Of a stretch of DNA of 64,000 bases, positions 16,762 to 23,279 are shown piece after piece. The stretch's first letter is position 1; the number at the start of each line of letters is the position of its first letter. The notes under the pieces are model-generated. The model made no database searches and was not told the origin of the DNA. It saw only the letters and a program-made list of their open reading frames with translations. Origin of the DNA: Leucobacter soli (GTDB lineage Bacteria > Actinomycetota > Actinomycetes > Actinomycetales > Microbacteriaceae); contig NZ_CAJVAP010000002.1 of NCBI RefSeq assembly GCF_910593785.1, forward strand, positions 62,001 through 126,000, in the 5' to 3' direction. The position numbers were made by a program, and so were the translations under genes.

Positions 16762-17718
16762 ATGTCGAACGACGCGGATCAGAACAGACCCGAGCAGAAC
16801 AGACCCGAGCAGAACAGACCCGAGAACGGCGATGCGACATCGCCGTCGGGGGACGCCGCCGCGCAGGCGCTGATCGAGGAGTCCGCGCGGAGGCGCGCCA
16901 GGGGCAGGAAGCGGGGTCTGACGATCGCCGCGGTCGTGCTCGCCGCAGCCGCGGTCATCGCCGTCCTCGTCGCCGTGCTGGTGCCTCGCGGCGGACCCGC
17001 CGAGAACCGGCTGGTCGTCGGCGCCACCCCGGTGCCGCACGCGGAGGTTCTCGAAGTGGTGAAGCCGATCCTCGCCGATGAGGGCATCGAACTCGACATC
17101 GTCGTGTTCCAGGACTTCATCCAGCCGAACGCGCAGCTCGTGTCGGGCGAACTCGACGCCAACTACTACCAGTACCTGCCGTTCCTCGACAACTTCAACG
17201 CCGAGAACGGCAGCGACCTGGTGCCGACTGTGCCGGTGCACATCGAGCCCTTCGGCGCCTTCTCCGAGAAGTTCCAGAGCCTCGCGGAGGTCACGGAGGG
17301 CGCGACCATCGCGATCCCGAACGATCCGGTGAACGCGGGGCGCGCGCTCACCCTGCTCGAGCAGGAGGGGCTGATCGCGCTCGCGACACCCGGGGACCCG
17401 AGCTCGACCGTGAACGACGTGGCGGACAACCCGCGGAACCTCGACATCGTGGAGCTCGAGGGCGCGCAGCTCGCGCGCTCGATCGATCAGGTCGACGTGT
17501 CCTTCGTCTTCGCGAACTACGCGCTCGACGTGGGACTCGATCCGCTCAGCGCGATCTTCACCGACAAGGGCAACCCGCGCTACGCCGAGTATCTCGTCAC
17601 ACGGCCCGAGCTGGTGGACGACCCCCGCATCCAGGCGCTCGACCGCGCCCTGAACTCCGACGCCGTCCGCCAGTTCATCGAGGAGGAGTACGACGGGAGC
17701 ATCGATGTCGCCTTCTGA
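16762..17718 (+). CDS. metQ: MetQ/NlpA family substrate-binding protein with N-terminal membrane anchor
   Basis: A 318-aa extracytoplasmic binding protein for methionine or a related sulfur compound. The NlpA domain covers about residues 75-318 (RLVVGATPVPHAEVLEVVKPILADEGIELDIVVFQDFIQPN ... LDANYYQYLPFLDNFN). Instead of a lipoprotein signal with a cysteine, the N-terminus is hydrophilic (three QNRPE repeats), then basic, then one transmembrane helix (about residues 54-70), so it is a signal-anchored protein. ATG at 16762 follows GAGAGGA; an upstream in-frame ATG at 16681 is less likely. The stop overlaps metN by 14 nt. Confidence 0.88.
   Translation: MSNDADQNRPEQNRPEQNRPENGDATSPSGDAAAQALIEESARRRARGRKRGLTIAAVVLAAAAVIAVLVAVLVPRGGPAENRLVVGATPVPHAEVLEVVKPILADEGIELDIVVFQDFIQPNAQLVSGELDANYYQYLPFLDNFNAENGSDLVPTVPVHIEPFGAFSEKFQSLAEVTEGATIAIPNDPVNAGRALTLLEQEGLIALATPGDPSSTVNDVADNPRNLDIVELEGAQLARSIDQVDVSFVFANYALDVGLDPLSAIFTDKGNPRYAEYLVTRPELVDDPRIQALDRALNSDAVRQFIEEEYDGSIDVAF
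16780..16824 (+). repeat. Three tandem 15-bp repeats inside the metQ 5' region
   Basis: cagaacagacccgag is repeated three times without mismatch and encodes QNRPE three times in the cytoplasmic N-terminal tail of MetQ. The unit is a multiple of 3, so copy-number change keeps the frame. Confidence 0.9.
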
Positions 17719-18811
17719 TGCGGACGCGTCGGCAGCGGATGCCGGCGCCGATGCGTCGGCCGCGGCGGGGGCATCGGCCCCCGCACGCGGCAGCATCCGG
17801 CTGGAGGGGATCCGCAAGACGTTCCGCCGGGTGCGGGGCGCGGGGGAGCACACGGCGCTCGACGGCATCGACCTCGAGATCCCCGGCGGCAGCATCTTCG
17901 GCGTGATCGGTCGCAGCGGTGCGGGCAAGTCGACGCTCCTGCGCACGATCAACCTGCTCGCAGTCCCGGATTCCGGTCGCCTGGTCATCGACGGCGAGGC
18001 GGTCGACGGCTCGCGCCGTTCGGAGGTCGCCGGGTTGCGCCGCCGCACGAGCATGATCTTCCAGCACTTCAGCCTGCTCGCGTCGAAGACGGTCTGGGAG
18101 AACGTGGCGCTGCCGCTGAAGCTCGCCGGCGTGCCCACCGCCGAGATCGACCGGCGGGTCGCCGACCTCGTCTCGCTCGTCGGTCTCGCGGACCTCGCGC
18201 ACGCCTTCCCCGCGAGCCTCTCCGGCGGGCAGAAGCAGCGCGTCGCGATCGCCCGCGCGCTCGTGCACGACCCGGAGATCCTCCTCTCTGACGAGGCGAC
18301 CTCGGCACTCGACCCCGAGACGACGCGGTCGATCCTCGAGCTGATCCGCCGGATCAATCGAGAGCGCGGCGTGACGGTCGTGCTGATCACCCACGAGATG
18401 TCGGTGGTGGAATCGGTCGCCGATGCCATCGCCATCGTCGATGCCGGACGGATCATCGAGCAGGGCCCGACCTGGCGGATCTTCAGCGCTCCCCGTCACC
18501 CGGTGACGGCCGAGCTCGTCCGCTCGGCGCGGCACGACAGCCGCAGCGATATCGAGGCATCGGTCGCGCAGCTGCCGCCGCGGGCGGCGCACCGCTACGT
18601 GGCCCGCTTCGACGGGACGACGCCGGTGGATCTCGGCGCCCTCGCGGCGGACGCACGGGTGCTCGCGGGGTCGATCCGACCCGTGCAGGGCCACTCGCAG
18701 GGCTATGCCGTCTTCGAGAGCGCAGCGGCGGCGGCCGACGTCGCGGAGCGCGCGGCACGGCTGGGCGTCGTGATCGAGGCGCTCGATCCACCGGCCCCGG
18801 CACGCGCCTGA
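17705..18811 (+). CDS. metN: Methionine-type ABC transporter ATPase MetN
   Basis: A 368-aa ATPase energising MetI. Walker A GRSGAGKST (about residue 70), Q-loop MIFQHFSLL, signature SLSGGQKQR, Walker B EILLSDEATSALD and H-loop LITHEM are all intact. The C-terminal NIL domain (about 275-360; VARFDGTTPVDLGALAADARVLAGSIRPVQ) is the allosteric substrate sensor typical of MetN. The N-terminal 28 residues are Asp/Ala/Ser-rich. ATG at 17705 overlaps metQ by 14 nt. Convergent with the DyP peroxidase gene 20 bp downstream. Confidence 0.93.
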   Translation: MSPSDADASAADAGADASAAAGASAPARGSIRLEGIRKTFRRVRGAGEHTALDGIDLEIPGGSIFGVIGRSGAGKSTLLRTINLLAVPDSGRLVIDGEAVDGSRRSEVAGLRRRTSMIFQHFSLLASKTVWENVALPLKLAGVPTAEIDRRVADLVSLVGLADLAHAFPASLSGGQKQRVAIARALVHDPEILLSDEATSALDPETTRSILELIRRINRERGVTVVLITHEMSVVESVADAIAIVDAGRIIEQGPTWRIFSAPRHPVTAELVRSARHDSRSDIEASVAQLPPRAAHRYVARFDGTTPVDLGALAADARVLAGSIRPVQGHSQGYAVFESAAAAADVAERAARLGVVIEALDPPAPARA

Positions 18812-18830
18812 GCGGACGCCGACCGCCTGT

Positions 18831-20081
18831 TCACGCGAAGAGGCTTCCCCCGAGCGTCTCGCCGGCGCGGAACCCCGGCAGGATGGCGAACACGGCTGAT
18901 CCGACGTGCGTGACCCATTCGTTCAGCAGATCGACCTCGTCGAGCCGGCGCTGGATCGGCACGAACTGGGTGAGCGGATCGCGCTGGTAGCAGGCGAAGA
19001 GCAGCCCGGCCTCCGTGCCGTCGTCGTAGTTGTCGGACCGTCGGAAGATGCGTTCCGCCGGGTTGCTCGAGTGCGCGCGTCGGATGTGCGCGGCGACCGG
19101 GATCGCGCTGAGTCCGAGCTCGTCCCTCGCCGCGAAATCGGCCGGCGTATGCTCGCCGCTGCCCGGGGGCGAGCTGAGCGGCGAGCCGTCCGAGAGCCGG
19201 CGCCCCACCGACTGCTCCCGACCCGGGCGGTCGACCTGATCCCAGGTGTCGAGCTCCATGCGGATCCGGCGCAGTACGAGCGCGGTGCCGCCGGCGAGCG
19301 GGCCGCTCTCCTCGCCGAGCCAGACGAGGGAGGCGAAATCCTCGTCCGCCGGCGCGGGGTTCACCGTGCCGTCGAGCTGACCCATCAGGTTGCGCGTGGT
19401 CGTGCCCTCCGACTCGGCGCCGCGCGCCTGTCGGAAGCCGTGCTGCCGCCACCGGGGTCGTGCGAAGCTCGCGAGATCGCGGTCGAGCATCCGTGCGGCG
19501 TGGGCGACCGCCGTCGCGTCGTCCGCCTGCACCACGAGCAGCAGGTCGCCCCCGTCGTAGCCGGTGCCGAGACGATCCCGCGAGAACACGGGGAGCGGGC
19601 CGAGCCAGTCCGGTGCCGGATCCGCGGCGACTCGTCGCAGCACCTCCGGCCCGATGCCGACGGTGATCGCCAGGCGGGCCGGTCGGGCGGCGAGCTCGGG
19701 CTCCGGGTCCGCGAGCGGTGCCACGCCGGAGGTCAGTCCCTCGATGTCGCCGGTGAGGATGCGGAACATGCGGCCGAGCGCGTCCGCGTCGGTCTCGTCG
19801 CGGAGCTCGTAGGCCAGGTAGCGGATGTTCGCCCCGGGCGGGGTCACGACGCCGGCCTGATGCGCGCCGTGGCAGGGGAGCACCTCGCCGCCGAACGGCT
19901 CCGCCTCGCAGCCGGACGGCTCGGTCTCGCCGCCGGCGGGCTGCAGCGCACGCGCGCCGGCGAGCCCGCCGCCGAGGCCCAGCAGGGCGCCCGTGCCGAA
20001 GGCGGCCCCGAGGCCCGCCGCGCCCCCCGTGAGGAGGGAGCGGCGGGCGAGCCCGGGGTGCCCGTCGTCAGTGCGCGTCAT
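18831..20081 (-). CDS. Tat-exported DyP-type heme peroxidase (EfeB/DtpA-like)
   Basis: A 416-aa secreted B-/A-type dye-decolorising peroxidase. A twin-arginine signal is visible (LARRSLLTGGAAGLGAAFG, residues 12-30). The catalytic motif is GQLDGTVNP (the family GxxDG), and the proximal heme His is in PVAAHIRRAHSSNP. In E. coli this family (EfeB) belongs to iron uptake, but here it ends a copper operon (CopC, PCuAC), resembling the Streptomyces DtpA locus where the peroxidase works with extracellular copper chaperones. That context favours a copper-linked role. The start overlaps the PCuAC gene by 14 nt. Confidence 0.88.
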   Translation of the reverse strand: MTRTDDGHPGLARRSLLTGGAAGLGAAFGTGALLGLGGGLAGARALQPAGGETEPSGCEAEPFGGEVLPCHGAHQAGVVTPPGANIRYLAYELRDETDADALGRMFRILTGDIEGLTSGVAPLADPEPELAARPARLAITVGIGPEVLRRVAADPAPDWLGPLPVFSRDRLGTGYDGGDLLLVVQADDATAVAHAARMLDRDLASFARPRWRQHGFRQARGAESEGTTTRNLMGQLDGTVNPAPADEDFASLVWLGEESGPLAGGTALVLRRIRMELDTWDQVDRPGREQSVGRRLSDGSPLSSPPGSGEHTPADFAARDELGLSAIPVAAHIRRAHSSNPAERIFRRSDNYDDGTEAGLLFACYQRDPLTQFVPIQRRLDEVDLLNEWVTHVGSAVFAILPGFRAGETLGGSLFA

Positions 20082-20664
20082 GCCCGTCGCCGTGATCGTG
20101 GTCGTGCCCGTCGCCGTGGGAGTCGTCGCCGTACTCCTCGTTCGCGCCGGCGTAGTCCTTCACCAATGCGGTGAGCTCGACCTCGGTGCCGTCGGAGAAG
20201 CGGAGGGTGACCGTCGTCTCGTCGCCGGCGAGCAGATCGCGCTGCAGATCCAGCAGCATGAGATGGTTCGCACCGGGCGCGAGTTCGAAGCTTCCGCCGG
20301 CCGGGATCGTCACCGGTTCCGCGATCTCCTGCATCACGCCGTCGGCCGTGACCTCGTGCAGTTCGACCGAGCCGGCATCGGGCGACTCCGCGCTCGCGAT
20401 CACGAGGTCGTGGTCTCCGCGGTTCTCGAGCACGCCGAAGAGGCCGGTCATCCCGCCGCTCGGGGCCGACTTCGCCCAACCGTCCAGCAGTTCGACGCCG
20501 CTGCTCGTCTCATCGGTCGTCCCGCCGTTCGCCCCGGTACCGGCCTCGGCCCCGTGCGACGTCTCGTGCGCGCCGCTCGCGCCAGGCGACGCGCAGCCGC
20601 CGAGTGCGAGGGCGGGCAGCAGGAACAGCGCCGCCCCGAGCCGGGCGGGGAATCGCCGCCTCAC
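20068..20664 (-). CDS. PCuAC-family copper chaperone lipoprotein
   Basis: A 198-aa lipoprotein with lipobox LALGGCAS (Cys about residue 24), then a cupredoxin-like PCuAC domain (about 60-165). Copper ligands of the family pattern are seen: Met in SGGMTGLFGVLEN, His/Met in VELHEVTADGVMQEI, and the HxM-like NHLMLLDLQ. The C-terminus is His/Asp-rich (SHGDGHDHDHGDGHDAH), a further metal-binding tail. The family delivers Cu(I) to cytochrome oxidase or other cuproproteins outside the membrane. Coupled to copC (4-nt overlap) and to the peroxidase gene. Confidence 0.88.
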   Translation of the reverse strand: MRRRFPARLGAALFLLPALALGGCASPGASGAHETSHGAEAGTGANGGTTDETSSGVELLDGWAKSAPSGGMTGLFGVLENRGDHDLVIASAESPDAGSVELHEVTADGVMQEIAEPVTIPAGGSFELAPGANHLMLLDLQRDLLAGDETTVTLRFSDGTEVELTALVKDYAGANEEYGDDSHGDGHDHDHGDGHDAH

Positions 20665-21464
20665 CGGGCGTCGTCCGCGTTCGGAGCCGACTCGTCGGTG
20701 TTCGTTGCCGACTCATCGGTGTCGGATGCCGCGCCTGCAGCCGCCTCGTTCATCGCGCGTGCGCGCCTCCGGCTGCCGACGATCACGGCGGCGACGCCAC
20801 CGGCGACGACCACGCCCGCGCCGATGACGACCGCCGCGATCGATCCTGCTCCGAGGCCCGATGAGGTCGCGGTATCGGCGGACGCGTCCCCGTCGTGCTC
20901 GTGCTCGTGGCCTTCGTCGTGCTCCTCGCCCTGCTCATCGCCGTGCGAATCGGTTTCGTCGGCCGGCGCGGGTGCCTCCGTGCCCTCGCCTGCGGTGCCG
21001 TCGTCGTCCGCGGGCAGCCAGCTGACGAGGCCGTCGGCATCGAGCCGGAAGACCAGCAGACCCTGGATCGGATGGCCGTCGCTCGAGACGACCCGCCAGG
21101 CGATGCGGTACATCCCCTCGCCGATGTCTGCGGCGAAGCGCTGGACGACATCGCGCCCGTCGACCTCCGGGGCGCCGTCGGCCACCTCCTGCTCGTCGGC
21201 GTCGGTGATGAGGATCTCGCTGCCGACGTCCATGATGTCATTGCTGAAGCTCAGGGTCAGCCGGTCGGCGTTTCCGGTCGCCTCGTCGATGTCGACGCGG
21301 TAGCCGGTGATCTCGTCGTGCGCGAGCGCCGGGGAGGACGCCCCGAGCGTCAGCGCGAGTGCGGCGCCGGCGGCGATGAGCCCTGCCGCCAGGGTGCGCG
21401 CGACGGTGCGGGGGCGGGTGGGTGTGTTCGTGTGCATGTTCGTATGCATGGTCGTTGTCTTCAT
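20661..21464 (-). CDS. copC: CopC-domain copper-binding membrane-anchored protein
   Basis: A 267-aa protein with a signal peptide (AGLIAAGAALALTLGASSPALA, residues about 28-49), a CopC beta-sandwich beginning with mature AHDEITG (N-terminal His after cleavage is a classical Cu(II) ligand) and containing GMYRIAWRVVSSDGHPIQGLLVFRL, a His/Glu-rich stretch (EEHDEGHEHEHDGD), one C-terminal transmembrane helix (about 205-230) and a short cytoplasmic tail. Binds copper outside the membrane. The Met/Thr-His-Asn repeats at the N-terminus leave the exact start uncertain (several in-frame ATGs). Confidence 0.88.
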   Translation of the reverse strand: MKTTTMHTNMHTNTPTRPRTVARTLAAGLIAAGAALALTLGASSPALAHDEITGYRVDIDEATGNADRLTLSFSNDIMDVGSEILITDADEQEVADGAPEVDGRDVVQRFAADIGEGMYRIAWRVVSSDGHPIQGLLVFRLDADGLVSWLPADDDGTAGEGTEAPAPADETDSHGDEQGEEHDEGHEHEHDGDASADTATSSGLGAGSIAAVVIGAGVVVAGGVAAVIVGSRRRARAMNEAAAGAASDTDESATNTDESAPNADDAR

Positions 21465-21520
21465 CTCTTCTCCGGCCGCGGCCGGGTCGGCGGATCACCG
21501 CCGACGGAGACGCGGCGGTG

Positions 21521-22144
21521 TCAGAACGTGGAGGCGAGGGCTGCGGGAGGACCGCGATGGCTGATCGCGGAGAGCACCGTCAGGCGGTCTCGGAGGGCCG
21601 CTCGTACGGTCTGGACGCGAACCGCGGTGCGGCTCGGCGGCGCCACCGGCGCCGCTGCCGTCGGGCGGAGCAGCACCTGGAAGACGACGCGGCCGAGTAC
21701 GGCAGCCGCCTGCTCGCCGTGGCGCAGCAGGACGACGGTGAGGATCGCGGCGGCCGCGTGGGACGCCCACATCCAGGCCTCGGCGGCGCCGGAGGCGACG
21801 AGCTCGGGCGCGAACACGGTCGTGAGGTGCGCGGCGTGGTGCGGCGCCGCCGGCGCGTCGCCGGAGGGCCTGCCCGCCGAGAGGCCGAGCTCCCAGAAGG
21901 ACCAGTGATACAGGAACTGGCTCGCGCCCACCGCGAGGGCGAGGCGCCAGAGCGAGCCGAGACGCCCGGCGAGCGCGACGCAGATCGGCAGCGCGAGTAC
22001 GGCGGTCGCGCCGACCGCGAGCGGTGTGATCGCCCCGCCGGCGGCCGCGTGCGAGATCGCGGCGACGAGGGTCGCGGCCGCGGCGGCGATCGCCCCGCGG
22101 CCCGTGCGGGCCGCGCGCGTCATCCCGTTCCGCTGCGCGTTCAC
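21521..22144 (-). CDS. Polytopic membrane protein of unknown function, first gene of the copper operon
   Basis: A 207-aa protein with four to five transmembrane segments and no family I can name. It has clustered histidines and aromatics near membrane borders (FLYHWSFWELG; PAAPHHAAHL; AWMWASHAAA) that could bind metal. The GTG start at 22144 has TAGACT 6 nt upstream. It is 56 bp before copC on the same strand, so a role in copper handling is suggested by position only. Confidence 0.65.
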   Translation of the reverse strand: MNAQRNGMTRAARTGRGAIAAAAATLVAAISHAAAGGAITPLAVGATAVLALPICVALAGRLGSLWRLALAVGASQFLYHWSFWELGLSAGRPSGDAPAAPHHAAHLTTVFAPELVASGAAEAWMWASHAAAAILTVVLLRHGEQAAAVLGRVVFQVLLRPTAAAPVAPPSRTAVRVQTVRAALRDRLTVLSAISHRGPPAALASTF

Positions 22145-22150
22145 CCCTCC

Positions 22151-22156
22151 AGTCTA
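22151..22156 (-). promoter_or_regulatory. Candidate -10 TAGACT of the copper operon
   Basis: Minus-strand TAGACT lies 6 nt from the GTG start at 22144. It is 30 bp from the divergent pheS -10, so the two promoters are back to back. Confidence 0.45.
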
Positions 22157-22185
22157 CGCACCCCGCGGGAACCGCCCCGGGGAGA

Positions 22186-22191
22186 TAGGAT
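22186..22191 (+). promoter_or_regulatory. Candidate -10 TAGGAT of pheST
   Basis: TAGGAT ends 8 nt before the GTG start of pheS; leaderless spacing. No T-box or attenuator-like leader is present. Confidence 0.5.
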
Positions 22192-22199
22192 TGATCCTT

Positions 22200-23279
22200 G
22201 TGTCAGTGAGCGAAGAGAACGCATCGGCCGCGCCGAACCCGATCACCCCGGAGGCGGTGAACGCTGCCGTGGAGGCCGCGCTCGCCGCCGCCGCCGCCGC
22301 GTCCACGACGGCCGAGCTGAAGCAGGCCCGCGGCGAGCATGTCGGCGACGGCTCGACGATCGCGCGCCTGAACGCACGGATGCGCGAGGTCCCCAAGGAG
22401 CTGAAGGCCGAGACCGGCAAGCTCATGGGGCAGGCGCGCGGCCGCCTCGAGGGGGCGTTCAAGGGCCGTGAGGCGGAGCTCGCCGTTCAGGAGGCGGCGG
22501 AACGACTCGTCGCCGAGACCGTCGACGTGACCGAGGCCCCGGTGCGCCGAACCGGCGGCAGCCGGCATCCGCTCGCCCAACTGCAGGACGAGGTCTCCGA
22601 CGTCTTCGTCGGCATGGGCTGGGAGGTGGCCGAGGGCCCCGAGATCGAGCACGAATGGTTCAACTTCGACGCGCTCGGCTTCGATCCCGATCACCCCGCG
22701 CGCGCCATGCAGGACACCTTCTTCATCGAACCCGCGGAGCGGCACCTGCTGCTGCGCACCCACACCTCGCCGGTGCAGATCCGCTCGCTGCTCGGCGAGA
22801 ACCTGACGAACACCCGGTTGCCCGTATACGTGGTCGCCCCGGGCAAGACCTACCGAACCGACGAGCTCGATGCGACCCACACGCCCGTGTTCAGCCAGAT
22901 CGAGGGGATCGCGATCGACCGCGGCCTGACGATGGCGCACCTGCGCGGCACGCTCGAGCATTTCGCCAGGCAGATGTTCGGGGAGGCGGCCGAGATCCGG
23001 CTCCGTCCCAACTTCTTCCCGTTCACCGAGCCCTCGGCCGAGATGGACGTGTGGCAGCCGAACGCCAAGGGCGGCGCGCGCTGGGTGGAGTGGGGAGGAT
23101 GCGGCATGGTCGACCCGAACGTGCTGCTCGCCGCCGGCATCGATCCCGATGAGTATCAGGGCTTCGCGTTCGGCATGGGGATCGAGCGCACGCTGCAGTT
23201 CCGCCACGACATCAACGACATGAGAGACATGGTGGAGGGCGACGTGCGCTTCAACCGTCAGTTCGGAGGCCTGGTCTGA
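22200..23279 (+). CDS. pheS: Phenylalanyl-tRNA synthetase alpha subunit
   Basis: Catalytic subunit (359 aa) of the alpha2beta2 enzyme charging tRNA-Phe. N-terminal coiled coil (about residues 20-100), then the class II core: motif 1 around HPLAQLQDEVSDVFVGMGWEVAEGPEIEHEW, FNFDALGFDPDHPARAMQDTFF, motif 2 LPVYVVAPGKTYRTDELDATHTPVFSQIEG, and motif 3 EYQGFAFGMGIERTLQFRHDI. GTG at 22200 is chosen for the upstream TAGGAT; a GTG two codons on is equally possible. Overlaps pheT by one base (TGATG). Confidence 0.97.
   Translation: MSVSEENASAAPNPITPEAVNAAVEAALAAAAAASTTAELKQARGEHVGDGSTIARLNARMREVPKELKAETGKLMGQARGRLEGAFKGREAELAVQEAAERLVAETVDVTEAPVRRTGGSRHPLAQLQDEVSDVFVGMGWEVAEGPEIEHEWFNFDALGFDPDHPARAMQDTFFIEPAERHLLLRTHTSPVQIRSLLGENLTNTRLPVYVVAPGKTYRTDELDATHTPVFSQIEGIAIDRGLTMAHLRGTLEHFARQMFGEAAEIRLRPNFFPFTEPSAEMDVWQPNAKGGARWVEWGGCGMVDPNVLLAAGIDPDEYQGFAFGMGIERTLQFRHDINDMRDMVEGDVRFNRQFGGLV

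Noticed and set aside
22157-22199. T-box or attenuator before pheST
   Set aside because: The start codon is within 8 nt of the -10 hexamer, leaving no leader.
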